Counted from the stretch's first letter, positions 53,701 to 61,617 are shown. The stretch is DNA of 64,000 nt from Streptomyces sp. NBC_00557 (GCF_036345995.1 NZ_CP107796.1:7874001-7938000); one strand, 5' to 3'. Translations and numbers: made by a program. The notes: generated by a model from the letters alone, not told the origin.

Positions 53701-53793
53701 GAGTTCCAGGTCGGCCCGTTGCTGCTCGGTGTACTCACCTCGGTGGTGGTCCACGCCGCAGTGGTGGTGATGGTGGTGGTGTGAGTGGCCCAT
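50725..53793 (-). CDS. PHP-like metallohydrolase with beta-propeller-type N-half and His-rich N-terminus
   Basis: 1022 residues, ATG 53793 with GGAAGGAG five bases upstream. It starts MGHSHHHHHHHCGVDHH, a natural metal-binding tail. Residues about 100-550 are WD/BNR-like strands repeating the pattern W-x-x-G-x-W (VWARRYEGGRW; HARRWKDGVW; TLGPDGWS), suggesting a propeller. From about 560 a PHP-type metal site appears: YWGDLHRHSLISRC (HxH), VTDHSENSSDYQWW, GFEWTGMTGHQN, ITIPHHPGS and SSDHGHGASYVG. A sandwich domain ends the chain. PHP/DUF3604-like enzymes hydrolyse phosphoesters or related bonds using several metals. No signal peptide was found. It is first in a two-gene unit with the MFS gene. 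Confidence 0.8.
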   Translation of the reverse strand: MGHSHHHHHHHCGVDHHRGEYTEQQRADLELVLAFNRRLSHAIDDCRDVSAVEALLDPDPMRYMWVDEGAGRLPEFIRTADAALREAPRLPGHRRAESHAVGGCGAAARPAVAVAADGRVLHTWVEWEKDAGERVFATVTDGPTGKADAVALTGEPADCFRPTALFDAAGRPWVCFARADDGAVSVWARRYEGGRWLPEELVSTTEHPSFNQEAVAHADGSVEVCWQGRTGGRFGIHARRWKDGVWSATRLVSDGSAANVWDPSTAALPGGGTVYAWTEYHNGSYRIVVRRTHADGTLSDIRPISSGSDYALHPSVAVTADGAVWCAFDVITVHGHGGSGPTRLRATAELSQPYKPEGMRESGDSVPPELLPEIAASLRVVRVEEDGVAEAEGELAAALDVVPGGLPRLAADARGGLTVAYRIHRRLPLMTYYWEVATQTLGPDGWSAPTTYAESDGTLEEVALAPLPDGALVSWQTDGRKERGLTWTEGFGGRECPFLLEHHGDVIWHSMHGSGAVRSAVVPGSGGPARAPHRLPVVHSARRREARTWVAAERDRYHTTVGDRQLSLYWGDLHRHSLISRCTSGDEPSLEDFYRYSWDICEYDFWAVTDHSENSSDYQWWNIQKIADLFRIDDRFIPLYGFEWTGMTGHQNVIFGSVRRGAPIYSSYAEGSATPSELWSRLREHPDFPAITIPHHPGSAMVPFDWDYHDPEAMRLVEVFQACRGNYEADGCFRQYSDGTLPGTFVADGLRRGYRYGLIASSDHGHGASYVGAFAERLDRRSVFEALHARRVFAATTRDILVDFRIGGTFMGGELSTDGPVELEAYVRGYGEIARVDVVREGETVHVVTPDLGLPDGWNAVPLRLEWGRGHATTDWSGSLAVEGGRVLQTPYWSPEITEAGEQWVSWSAQTKSFGEPYGAQRGGIEITLTGPDDAVVRVKTAHGESATTLGELRDGVVEVPVEVDGRFHLQPGVGGLTGLGGSEHRLRWTDRPEGPTWYYVRVYQTDGEMAWSSPIWVAPLS

Positions 53794-53885
53794 GGGCGCT
53801 CCTTCCGCTCAGGGCACCACGCTCGCGGAGCGACCAGGGGCGGGCAACGGCGTCGGCGACCCGTACGCGAAGAACCTGTCACCGG

Positions 53886-53910
53886 AAGCGATAGAAAGGA
53901 TCTATCGCTT
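53886..53910. promoter_or_regulatory. LysR-type operator upstream of the PHP/MFS operon
   Basis: AAGCGATAG-AAAGGAT-CTATCGCTT: a perfect 9-bp dyad that contains T-N11-A (ATAGAAAGGATCTAT). It lies just past the LysR stop codon and 93 bases before the PHP start. The core is shared with the site at 54822-54836. Confidence 0.75.
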
Positions 53911-53911
53911 G

Positions 53912-54823
53912 TCAAACTCCGGTATCACGCTGTTCGCACACCGATGCTCCGGCGGCCTGACGGGTCACGTCGACGAAAGCCTGGGCGCCGGGCGACAGTT
54001 GTCCGCGCCGCCACATCAGCCAGACCGGCCGGGTCAGCCGGGGGCGGGTCGTCAGGGCCACCGCGCCGCGCCGGGCCGCGTCCTCGGCCAGTGAGCGGGG
54101 CAGGAGTGTCGCACCGGCACCGGCCAGGACCAGCGGGACGACCGCGGCCTGGTGCACGGTCTCCACGGCGATCCGCGGACTCCTGCCCTTGGCACCCAGG
54201 GCCTGGTCCATCAGCGCGCGGGTGGCGGTGCCCGGCGCGGTCGCCACCAGGTCGAGCCGGGCCACCTCCGCGAGCGCCACCGGCCCCGCCTGCGGGAAGG
54301 GCTCGCGGCGCGGTACCACCACCAGGATCTCCTGACGGCACACCCGGAGGGCCTCCACGGCCGTGCCGCCCCACTTCTTGTCCGCCAGCCCCAGTTCGCA
54401 CTCACCGGTGCGCACCATCTCGGCGGTCGCGGGTACGTCCGGTGGTTCCACGATGACGATGTCGATCGCGGGATGACGCCGCCGGAACACGCCGACGAGC
54501 CCCGCCAGCGGATCGACCGCCAGCGTCGTCGGCGCGACGATGTCCAGTCGGCCGCCCGCGAGACCGGCGATGGTGTGCACCACCGACCGCGCGGTCTCCA
54601 TGTCCCGCATGATCTGCCGGGCGGGAGCGACGAACGCCTCGCCCGCCGGGGTCAGCGCGACCCCGCGGCCGAGGCGGTGGAACAGCGGCGTGCCCAGCTC
54701 CCGCTCCAGCAGCCGTATCGAGTGCGACAGCGACGGCTGCGCCACGAGCAGGGTACGGGCGGCACTGGTGAAGCTGCGGTGCGAGGCCACCGCGAGGAAG
54801 TACTCGAGCTGACGGCGTTCCAT
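53912..54823 (-). CDS. LysR-family transcription regulator
   Basis: 303 residues, ATG 54823 (the family start MERRQLEYFLAVASHRSFTS). The winged helix is followed by VAQPSLSHSIRLLERELG and a substrate-binding domain (GRLDIVAPTTLAVDPLAGLV; CELGLADKKWGG; LVLAGAGATLLPRS). It is transcribed in the same direction as the PHP and MFS genes, with a 118-base gap that carries the best operator. A second copy of the operator core overlaps its own start codon, so it probably represses itself and controls the downstream pair. No ribosome site is seen; the mRNA may be leaderless. Confidence 0.88.
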   Translation of the reverse strand: MERRQLEYFLAVASHRSFTSAARTLLVAQPSLSHSIRLLERELGTPLFHRLGRGVALTPAGEAFVAPARQIMRDMETARSVVHTIAGLAGGRLDIVAPTTLAVDPLAGLVGVFRRRHPAIDIVIVEPPDVPATAEMVRTGECELGLADKKWGGTAVEALRVCRQEILVVVPRREPFPQAGPVALAEVARLDLVATAPGTATRALMDQALGAKGRSPRIAVETVHQAAVVPLVLAGAGATLLPRSLAEDAARRGAVALTTRPRLTRPVWLMWRRGQLSPGAQAFVDVTRQAAGASVCEQRDTGV

Positions 54824-54836
54824 AGAGGGTTTCTAT
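54822..54836. promoter_or_regulatory. Second LysR box, at the regulator's own start
   Basis: Read leftward: ATAGAAACCCTCTAT, matching the other site at 12 of 15 positions (ATAGAAAGGATCTAT), again T-N11-A. It overlaps the ATG of the LysR gene, a position suited to autorepression. The remaining 315 bases to the DGPF gene hold only the dyad below. Confidence 0.65.
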
Positions 54837-55061
54837 CGCCCTAACGGCGTAGCAGACCAGGAGATGCGCACCGCACGACCGCCTTGACGTGCTCAGTTCG
54901 GCTCAGGGGCCGACCACGGCCCGCAGCCTGCCCCGGCCGCCCTCGCGACGAGGCCGGTCAACCCGGCACCGGACCGGTGCCGACCGTCCTGGCCGGGGAG
55001 GGCGAGCAGTACCTCATCCGCAGCGAGGCTCCGGCCGGACGACGCCGGGGCCCGAAAAAAT

Positions 55062-55076
55062 TTCGGACGGCGATGT
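55062..55076. promoter_or_regulatory. Small dyad upstream of the DGPF/ECF42 genes
   Basis: CCGAAA-AAA-TTTCGG, an AT-rich perfect 6-bp dyad in a GC-rich gap, 75 bases before the DGPF start. Could be an operator or a terminator. Confidence 0.35.
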
Positions 55077-55151
55077 CGAGAACCCGTAATCGGCTCCGTC
55101 CCCGAGGTGAACGCGACCACAATGGGTCGCACCAGTACGAGGAGAGTCACA

Positions 55152-55574
55152 ATGGCGAAGTACCTGCTTCTCAAGCACTACCGAGGCGCCCCGGCAGCGG
55201 TCAACGACGTGCCGATGGAGCAGTGGACGCCTGAGGAGATCTCGGCGCACGTGCAGTACATGCGGGACTTCGCGGACCGGCTGGTGCAGACCGGGGAGTA
55301 CGTCGACGGGCAGGCGCTGGCTCCCGAGGGGACCTGGGTGCGGTACGACGGCGAGGGGCGCCCGCCCGTGACCGACGGGCCGTTCGCCGAGACCAAGGAC
55401 CTCATCGCCGGGTGGATGGTGATCGACGTCGACAGCCACGAGCGGGCCGTCGAGCTGGCGGGGGAGCTGTCGGCCGCGCCCGGGGCCGGCGGGAAGCCGA
55501 TCCACGAATGGCTGGAGCTGCGCCCGTTCCTCGCCGCGCCGCCCACCGTCACGGAGTGCCACCCCGGTGGATGA
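55152..55574 (+). CDS. YCII-related DGPF-domain protein
   Basis: 140 residues. ATG 55152 with GGAGAG five bases upstream. The chain has YLLLKHYRGAP, HVQYMRDFADRLVQTGEYVD, VTDGPFAETKDLIAGWMVID (the DGPF signature) and a final WLELRPF. The fold is a small ferredoxin-like dimer of the YciI family; catalytic role unknown. DGPF proteins are the regular genomic partners of ECF42-type sigma factors, and here the sigma gene starts inside its 3' end (GTG 55567 before TGA at 55572). Confidence 0.88.
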   Translation: MAKYLLLKHYRGAPAAVNDVPMEQWTPEEISAHVQYMRDFADRLVQTGEYVDGQALAPEGTWVRYDGEGRPPVTDGPFAETKDLIAGWMVIDVDSHERAVELAGELSAAPGAGGKPIHEWLELRPFLAAPPTVTECHPGG

Positions 55575-56724
55575 GGCACTCCTCAGAAGGCTCACCCCGA
55601 GCGTGCTCACCGTCCTCGTCCGCCGCGGGGCCGACTTCGCGGCGGCCGAGGACGCCGTACAGGACGCGCTGGTGGAGGCCCTCCGGGTCTGGCCGGCCGA
55701 TCCGCCACGGGACGCGAAGGGCTGGCTGGTGACCGTGGCCTGGCGGAAGTTCCTCGACCAGACCCGCGCGGACACCGCACGCCGCCGCCGCGAGGACCGC
55801 GTCGAGGAGGAACCGGCTCCCGGGCCCGCGCCCGCTGTGGACGACACGCTCCAGCTCTACTTCCTGTGCGCCCACCCCTCCCTCACCCCGTCCTCCGCCG
55901 TGGCCCTCACCCTGCGCGCGGTCGGCGGACTCACCACCCGGCAGATCGCCCAGGCTTACCTGGTGCCCGAGGCGACCATGGCCCAGCGCATCAGCCGGGC
56001 CAAGCGGACCGTGGCCGGCGTGCGGTTCGACCAGCCCGGCGACGTCGCCACCGTGCTGCGCGTCCTCTACCTGGTCTTCAACGAGGGTTACTCCGGTGAC
56101 GTCGACCTCGCCGCGGAGGCCATCCGGCTCACCCGGCAGCTCGCGGCCAGGGTCGACCACCCCGAGGTGGCCGGGCTGCTCGCCCTCATGCTGCTGCACC
56201 ACGCCCGGCGCGCCGCCCGTACCGCAGCCGACGGCAGCCTGGTCCCCCTCGCCGAACAGAACCGCCGTCGGTGGGACACGCGCCTGATCGCCGAAGGCAT
56301 CGAGATCCTTCAGGCGGCCCTGGCCCGCGACCGGCTGGGCGAGTTCCAGGCGCAGGCCGCCATCGCCGCCCTCCACGCCGACGCGCCGACCGCCGAGGAG
56401 ACCGACTGGGTGCAGATCGTCGAGTGGTACGACGAACTCGCCCGCCTGACCGACAGCCCCGTCGTCCGGCTCAACCGCGCGGTCGCCGTCGGCGAGGCGG
56501 ACGGACCGCGCGCCGGCCTGGCCGCGCTCGCCGAGGTGGACACCTCCCTGCCTCGCCACACCGCGGTGGCCGCCTACCTCCACGAGCGCGACGGCGACCT
56601 GACCACGGCGGCACGGCTGTACGCCGAGGCGGCCCACGCGGCTCCGAACCTCGCCGAACGCGACCACCTGACCCGCCAGGCCGCCCGTCTCAACGCCCGC
56701 CTCAACGCTCGCCGACGCCCCTGA
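55567..56724 (+). CDS. RNA polymerase ECF sigma factor, ECF42 type
   Basis: 385 residues from GTG 55567, overlapping the DGPF gene. Sigma region 2 (DFAAAEDAVQDALVEALRVWP; GWLVTVAWRKFLD) and region 4 (LTTRQIAQAYLVPEATMAQRISRAKR) occupy the first 160 residues. A long C-terminal helical extension follows (FNEGYSGDVDLAAEAIRLTR; LNRAVAVGEADGP; YLHERDGDLTTAARLYAEA) that is TPR-like and typical of ECF42. In this class the extension, not an anti-sigma factor, is thought to control activity. Its targets usually include the DGPF gene itself. Confidence 0.9.
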   Translation: MDEALLRRLTPSVLTVLVRRGADFAAAEDAVQDALVEALRVWPADPPRDAKGWLVTVAWRKFLDQTRADTARRRREDRVEEEPAPGPAPAVDDTLQLYFLCAHPSLTPSSAVALTLRAVGGLTTRQIAQAYLVPEATMAQRISRAKRTVAGVRFDQPGDVATVLRVLYLVFNEGYSGDVDLAAEAIRLTRQLAARVDHPEVAGLLALMLLHHARRAARTAADGSLVPLAEQNRRRWDTRLIAEGIEILQAALARDRLGEFQAQAAIAALHADAPTAEETDWVQIVEWYDELARLTDSPVVRLNRAVAVGEADGPRAGLAALAEVDTSLPRHTAVAAYLHERDGDLTTAARLYAEAAHAAPNLAERDHLTRQAARLNARLNARRRP

Positions 56725-56743
56725 CACACGGGAGACGCAGGGG
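56718..56743. terminator. Weak hairpin after the sigma factor gene
   Basis: CCCCTG, 14-base loop, CAGGGG, overlapping the sigma stop codon, between convergent genes. Confidence 0.35.
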
Positions 56744-56787
56744 CGGCGCCGGCATGCGTGCCCGAGGAGTGGTGACGGCCCGCCCTG

Positions 56788-57357
56788 TCATTTCCTCGTG
56801 TAGGTGACGATGCTGACGCCGGAGTCGAAGTCGCGGCGCGCGACGGGCAGAAACCCGGTGGGAGCGAACGGGCCGTCGAACAGCGGGATGCCGGAGCCGA
56901 CGACGACCGGGTTGCGCTTGATGATCAGTTCGTCGATCTCGGTGCGGAGCGCGGCGGCCAGCTTGCCGCCGCCGGCGAGCCAGATGCCCAGCCCGTCCTG
57001 CTGCTTCAGCTCGCGGACCAGCGCCGCGGGGTCGTCGGCGATGATCTCCACCGCGGGGTCGGTGGCGTGCAGGGTGCGGGAGACGACGTACTGCTCGAGG
57101 TGGGCGTAGGGGCTGGTGATGCCTGCGCTGAGGGCCGGCTCGTAGGTCCCGCGACCCATGATCACGGTGTCGAAGTGCCGGGGCGAGGTGGCGGTCAGGC
57201 CGAGCGGCCCGCGGACGTGCACCGGCATCGTCTCGGGATACTCGGCGAGGATCGCCTCCCGTACCTCCCCCTCGAAGGGAAGGAAGTCGTAACTGCCGTC
57301 CGGACCGGCGATGCAGCCGTCGAGGCTGGCAGCGACGTAGTAGGTGAGCTTGCGCAT
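56788..57357 (-). CDS. Dihydrofolate-reductase/RibD-like protein
   Basis: 189 residues from ATG 57357 (AAAAGAGA upstream); a longer start at 57384 is less likely. The start RKLTYYVAASLDGCIAGPDG is the first strand and loop of the RibD_C/DHFR-like family; DTVIMGRGTYE, YVVSRTLH, GLGIWLAGGGKLAAALR and NPVVVGSGIPLFDG follow in order. The family binds NADPH and includes many reductases of unknown substrate. It is divergent from a TetR gene with 129 AT-richer bases between, so the TetR protein probably controls it. Confidence 0.88.
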   Translation of the reverse strand: MRKLTYYVAASLDGCIAGPDGSYDFLPFEGEVREAILAEYPETMPVHVRGPLGLTATSPRHFDTVIMGRGTYEPALSAGITSPYAHLEQYVVSRTLHATDPAVEIIADDPAALVRELKQQDGLGIWLAGGGKLAAALRTEIDELIIKRNPVVVGSGIPLFDGPFAPTGFLPVARRDFDSGVSIVTYTRK

Positions 57358-57442
57358 CCAGGTCTCTTTTCCTGTGGACTGCACGGCGGGCGTCCTGCCC
57401 GCATCATTTGATGTACTCTGTTTGAAGTGGTTTGACCGTAGT

Positions 57443-57456
57443 ACTTCAACTGAAGT
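57443..57456. promoter_or_regulatory. Palindromic operator between reductase and TetR genes
   Basis: ACTTCA-AC-TGAAGT is a perfect palindrome in the AT-richest part of the divergent space. Half-site-like TTGAAGTG also occurs at 57422-57429, giving a probable pair of TetR half sites. Confidence 0.6.
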
Positions 57457-57486
57457 GATGTCAATGAGTTCTCCGAGGAGCTGCCG

Positions 57487-58107
57487 ATGCGTCAGAACCC
57501 GGCCCGCCGCACCGCTTTGCTCGATGCCGCCATCGAGGTTCTCGCCCGCGAGGGTTCTCGGGGCCTGACGCTGCGCGCCGTCGACAAGGAGGCGGCCGTG
57601 CCCACCGGGACGGCGTCCAACTACTTCACCAACCGCACCGACCTGCTGGCCCAGGTCATGAGGCGCACCCGCGAGCGTCTGACTCCGGACCCGGCCGAAG
57701 TGGCCGGCACGCTGAACGCCGAGCCGTCACATGAGGTGGTCAGAACTCTGATGCTGCAGCTGGTCGACCGCATGCGCCGTGACCGCAGCAGTCACCTGGC
57801 CATGCTCGAGCTGCGCCTGGAAGCCACCCGGCGGCCCGAACTGCATGCGGAGCTGGCGCGTTTCTTCACCGCCGAGCTCGACGCCAACATCGACTTCCAC
57901 CTGGGCCACGGTCTGCCCGGGGATCGCACCGGCGTGGTCGTGCTCTATCTGGCCATGCTGGGACTGATCGTCGACGACCTGACCGTCCCGGAAGTCCTCC
58001 GGCCGCACCAGCTCGACGCCCTGGTCGACACCATGGTGACGCGCCTTCTCCCCGCGGAAGCGCGCTCAGACGGCCGAAACGCTGAGAAGTTCACGAACAG
58101 GCCCTGA
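57487..58107 (+). CDS. TetR-family transcription regulator
   Basis: 206 residues, ATG 57487. The N-terminal helix-turn-helix is canonical: RRTALLDAAIEVLAREGSRG, LTLRAVDKEAAVPTGTASNY and FTNRTDLLAQVM. The C-terminal ligand/dimer part is all helical (LDRMRRDRSS type; LAMLELRLEATRRPELHAEL; VVLYLAMLGLIVDDL). It most likely represses itself and the divergent reductase gene through the palindrome at 57443-57456. Ligand unknown. Confidence 0.9.
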   Translation: MRQNPARRTALLDAAIEVLAREGSRGLTLRAVDKEAAVPTGTASNYFTNRTDLLAQVMRRTRERLTPDPAEVAGTLNAEPSHEVVRTLMLQLVDRMRRDRSSHLAMLELRLEATRRPELHAELARFFTAELDANIDFHLGHGLPGDRTGVVVLYLAMLGLIVDDLTVPEVLRPHQLDALVDTMVTRLLPAEARSDGRNAEKFTNRP

Positions 58108-58116
58108 GCGCGTTCT

Positions 58117-58665
58117 TCAACCTTCGGCTGCGCCGTGGCGGGTACTTGCTGGCGTGTCGCGGCTGAGTTCTGCGAGGCGGGCGTCCAGCGGCTGGAGTCG
58201 CCCCGGCAGCGGTTCTCGGGGGTCCCACCACCGGATGGCCGCGATCTCGTCATTCGGGCGGAACGAGGGCGAGACGCCGGCGGCCTGGCCGGCGAACAGG
58301 GCGCCGTATTCGGCCCGTTGGCCGGGTGCCAGAGTGAAGCCGGCGAAGCCGACGAAGCGGAGCTGCCCGTCGGGCACGTGGTCGGTTTCCTCCAGCAGCT
58401 CGCGCGCGGCTGCCTGGCGAGGGGTTTCGCCGGGGTCGATCAGCCCGCCCGGCAGTTCCCAGGCCTGCCGGAACCGGTTGAAGGCCATCAAGACCCGATC
58501 GCCGTGCCACAGGGCCACCAGGGCAAGGGGCAAGGGTGCGTCCGTGGGCGGCCTGTCCTCCGGTCCCGGGACGAAGGAGACCAGGGCGTTGCCGTGGTCG
58601 TCGGCGGCCAGCGGTGGGGAGTGGGGAGCAACCACCCTGACATGATGCCCGCCCGGCTCCGGCAA
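58117..58665 (-). CDS. NUDIX hydrolase
   Basis: Up to 182 residues; the start is unsure (TTG 58665 or GTG 58635), since no ATG is in frame before the domain. The NUDIX box is complete: GGLIDPGETPRQAAARELLEE is read as G-x5-E-x7-RE-x2-EE. Before it, VALWHGDRVLMAFNRFRQAWELP is the usual strand pair. It hydrolyses a nucleoside diphosphate linked to another moiety, with Mg bound by the RExxEE glutamates. Substrate unknown. Convergent with the TetR gene. Confidence 0.85.
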   Translation of the reverse strand: MPEPGGHHVRVVAPHSPPLAADDHGNALVSFVPGPEDRPPTDAPLPLALVALWHGDRVLMAFNRFRQAWELPGGLIDPGETPRQAAARELLEETDHVPDGQLRFVGFAGFTLAPGQRAEYGALFAGQAAGVSPSFRPNDEIAAIRWWDPREPLPGRLQPLDARLAELSRDTPASTRHGAAEG

Positions 58666-58929
58666 TAGCCCCAGCCATGCGGTGCATGGCTCGTGTGATC
58701 ACAACACCCAGGACCCCTTGAGCAGGCCTGCTGCCGGCCCGACGCGCTCAAGGGTGTCGTTCCGAGTAGCGTAGGAGACACGACGTGCTGCTCGGCCGCC
58801 TTCCGGTGCGGGCCTCTCCGCGGCCCCCGATGCGCGTCCGCTGCCGGCCGTGGGGTGCCGTTCCGCCCACGGCTCGGGCACTGAACTCCATGCGGCGCGA
58901 ATTTCGCAACAAGTGCGAGAGAGACAATC

Positions 58930-59757
58930 ATGCCCTTTGCCACTGCCAAGGACGGCACTCACATTTATTTCAAGGACTGGGGATCCGGCCCGGCGGTCGT
59001 CTTCTCCCACGGCTGGCCTCTGACCGCGGACGCCTGGGATCCGCAGCTGAAACTCATGGCGGACAACGGCTTCAGGGCCGTGGCCCACGACCGGCGCGGG
59101 GGCGGACGCTCGGACCAGCCGTGGCAAGGGAACGACCTCGACACGTACGCCGAGGACCTGGCCTCTGTCATCGAGGCTCTCGACCTCAGCGACGTCATCC
59201 TGGTCGGTCACTCGACCGGTGGGGGAGAGGTCACACGCTATATCGGCCGGCACGGCTCGGGCCGCGTCGCCAAGGCGGTCCTGCTCGGCGCCATCCCCCC
59301 GCTGATGCTGAAGACGGAAGCGAACCCGGAGGGGCAGCCGATCGAGGCCTTCGACGAGATCAGAAAAGGCGTCCTGACGGACCGTTCCCAGTTCTACAAG
59401 GAACTCAGCGCCTCCTTCTACGGCGCCAACCGCGAGGGATCGAACGTTTCCCAGGGGACCCGCGACGAGTTCTGGCTCTGGAGTATGTCGGTGGGTATCA
59501 AAGGCGCCTACGACTGCGTCAAGGCATTCTCCGAGACGGACCTCACCGAGGACCTCAAGAAATTCGACATCCCGACGCTTATCATTCACGGCGACGACGA
59601 CCAGATCGTTCCCATCGTGGCATCCGCGAACAAGTCGTCCAAGCTCGTCAAGGACGTGACCTTCAAGGTCTATCCGGGTGCACCGCACGGGTTGTCGATG
59701 GTTCCCGAGTTCGCGGAGAGGTTCGACGCCGACCTTCTCGAATTCGCACGCGGCTGA
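58930..59757 (+). CDS. Alpha/beta hydrolase, cofactor-free haloperoxidase/perhydrolase type
   Basis: 275 residues, ATG 58930 with GAGAGAGAC upstream. Characteristic segments: [51 protein letters not shown] (nucleophile Ser), [12 protein letters not shown] (Asp) and [11 protein letters not shown] (His). These match bacterial non-heme chloroperoxidases (perhydrolases). In vivo the family probably works as an esterase; peracid formation is a side reaction. The coding sequence is less GC-biased than its neighbours. It has a single-gene layout. Confidence 0.88.
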   Translation: MPFATAKDGTHIYFKDWGSGPAVVFSHGWPLTADAWDPQLKLMADNGFRAVAHDRRGGGRSDQPWQGNDLDTYAEDLASVIEALDLSDVILVGHSTGGGEVTRYIGRHGSGRVAKAVLLGAIPPLMLKTEANPEGQPIEAFDEIRKGVLTDRSQFYKELSASFYGANREGSNVSQGTRDEFWLWSMSVGIKGAYDCVKAFSETDLTEDLKKFDIPTLIIHGDDDQIVPIVASANKSSKLVKDVTFKVYPGAPHGLSMVPEFAERFDADLLEFARG

Positions 59758-59788
59758 CCGGTCACGCCGGCGCAGGACGGTGTGCCCG

Positions 59789-60427
59789 TCACTCGGACCA
59801 GGGTGAATCCATGACGCGCTCGACCATGCTCGTGCGCCGGAAACCTGGAACGAAGTGCTCCAGGACGTCCTGGTTCACAGTGCCGTAGGTGGTGTCGGGA
59901 CGGTTTTTGAGTCCTTCGACGAAAGCCTGCAAAAACTCGTTCTTGAAGTCGCCCCGCGGATGGACGGCAGTGATCTTCTCGACCTCTCCGGGATCCAGCC
60001 TGTCCAGGCCCACGCCGATCACATCGGTCAGTACCCCGTGGTTCGTGGCCGCGATCTCCGGCCCCAGCCGGCCCGGAATCTCCGGCGTCGTGTGCAGCGC
60101 AATCGCCATCCACACCGTGTCGGCGGCCGCCGTCGACAGACCATGGCTGAGCAGGAACTTCCGCGCGTGGTCGGCGCCGTCGATCTCGAACCGCTGCTCC
60201 TTGTCGGAAAACGGCGTCAAGAGGCCGGAATCGTGGAAAAGCGCCGACACGTAGAGCAGCTCGGGATCGGGTTCCAGACCGAGTGCGCGAGCCTGGAGCA
60301 CGCCGAAAAAGTAGACGCGCCGGGAGTGGTGGAACAGAAGGGGACTTGTTGTCTCCCGGATGTGCCGGGTGGCTTCGGCGGCCGCCGGGGTGTCGGGAAC
60401 CTCGACGCCTGCGATCATTTCGGTCAT
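59789..60427 (-). CDS. HD-domain metal-dependent hydrolase
   Basis: 212 residues from ATG 60427 with GGAAGGA nine bases upstream. HD-superfamily metal ligands are visible: LLFHHSRRVYFFG, SALFHDSGL (the HD pair) and IALHTTPEIP. The set resembles the HD group annotated as cyanamide-hydratase-like or general phosphohydrolases. It is divergent from a GlxA-type regulator 137 bases away, so it may be that regulator's target. Substrate is not predictable from sequence. Confidence 0.82.
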   Translation of the reverse strand: MTEMIAGVEVPDTPAAAEATRHIRETTSPLLFHHSRRVYFFGVLQARALGLEPDPELLYVSALFHDSGLLTPFSDKEQRFEIDGADHARKFLLSHGLSTAAADTVWMAIALHTTPEIPGRLGPEIAATNHGVLTDVIGVGLDRLDPGEVEKITAVHPRGDFKNEFLQAFVEGLKNRPDTTYGTVNQDVLEHFVPGFRRTSMVERVMDSPWSE

Positions 60428-60564
60428 GAGGCCGAATCCTTCCGGTATCTTTTTCGTACTGCACTGGACGGATGCGCTCCTCCACGGTGCCGACCACCGG
60501 GCCTTCCGCGCCGCCTCGGTCCGGCCGTGAACCACCCGAATCCAGACAGGCGAGAAAGGTGACG

Positions 60565-61539
60565 ATGAGCTCCCACACCCATCGGGTCGTGATCCTGGTC
60601 TACGACGGGGTCAAACTGCTGGACGTCGCCGGTCCCGCCGAGGTGTTCACCGAGGCGAATCGGTTCGGGGCCCACTACCGCGTCCTGCTGGTGTCACCGG
60701 GCGGTGCCGACGTCGTCGCATCGAACGGGATCCGGATCTCGGTCGACGGCGATGCCGAATCCGGGGCCGCCGCTCACACGTTCCTTGTGGCCGGCGCGGA
60801 CGTCTACCCGAGTACCCCCGTCGCCCGTGATCTGGCCCGGGCCGCCCGAAACCTGTCCGGGCAAGCGACGAGGACCGCCTCGATCTGCACGGGAGCCTTC
60901 ATCCTCGGCGCCGCCGGTCTGCTGGACGGCAAGCGTGCGACCACTCACTGGAAGGTCACCGATCAGCTCGCCGCGCGCTGCCCGGGCACCCGCGTGGAAC
61001 CCGACGCGATCTATGTACGAGACGGCGCCGTCTACACCTCGGCGGGCGTCACCGCCGGCATCGACCTGGCACTGGCCCTGGTGGAGGAGGACCACGGCCC
61101 CGACCTGACTCGCGACGTGGCCCGCGCCCTGGTGGTCTACCTGCAGCGGTCGGGCGGCCAGTCGCAGTTCTCCGCCCCGCTGCAAGGATCAACGCCCCGC
61201 ACGCCGGCACTGCGCAAGATCACCGACCTGGTCACCGCGGATCCCTCGGGGAACCACTCACTCGGCGAGCTCGCCAGGCACCTCAACGTGAGCCCTCGCC
61301 ACCTCACCCGGCTCTTCCGCGACGAGCTGTCCACCACCCCGGCCCGCTACGTGGAATCGATCCGCTTCGACATGGCGAAAGCCCTCCTCGACCAGGGGTA
61401 CACCGCCACGCAGGCGGCCGCCCTCGCCGGTTTCCCCAGCTACGAAAGTCTGCGAAGAGTGTTCGCCAGGGAGCTGTCGATCAGCCCCGCGGCCTACCAG
61501 CGCCGCTTCGCCACGGCACACCGCGATGACGGTGGGTAG
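60565..61539 (+). CDS. GlxA-family AraC regulator (DJ-1/PfpI domain plus AraC HTH)
   Basis: 324 residues from ATG 60565, AAAGGTGA upstream. Residues 1-190 form a DJ-1/PfpI-like domain: VVILVYDGVKLLDVAGPAEV, then ASICTGAFILGAAGLLDGKR (nucleophile-elbow Cys) and ATTHW. Residues 225-320 are two AraC helix-turn-helix motifs (SLGELARHLNVSPRHLTRLF; TQAAALAGFPSYESLRRVFA). Such proteins usually sense a small metabolite and activate divergent enzyme genes. Here the divergent gene is the HD hydrolase. Confidence 0.9.
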   Translation: MSSHTHRVVILVYDGVKLLDVAGPAEVFTEANRFGAHYRVLLVSPGGADVVASNGIRISVDGDAESGAAAHTFLVAGADVYPSTPVARDLARAARNLSGQATRTASICTGAFILGAAGLLDGKRATTHWKVTDQLAARCPGTRVEPDAIYVRDGAVYTSAGVTAGIDLALALVEEDHGPDLTRDVARALVVYLQRSGGQSQFSAPLQGSTPRTPALRKITDLVTADPSGNHSLGELARHLNVSPRHLTRLFRDELSTTPARYVESIRFDMAKALLDQGYTATQAAALAGFPSYESLRRVFARELSISPAAYQRRFATAHRDDGG

Positions 61540-61617
61540 ACGCTCACGCCCGCCGGCATCCGCCGGCCACCCCTGGGGTGTGGAGCGCGGAAGTCCACCG
61601 ACCGGCCCGGAGGTTCC

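Noticed and set aside
51844..53784. 646-codon plus-strand open frame
   Set aside because: Antisense of the PHP/propeller gene; composition is typical of shadow frames.
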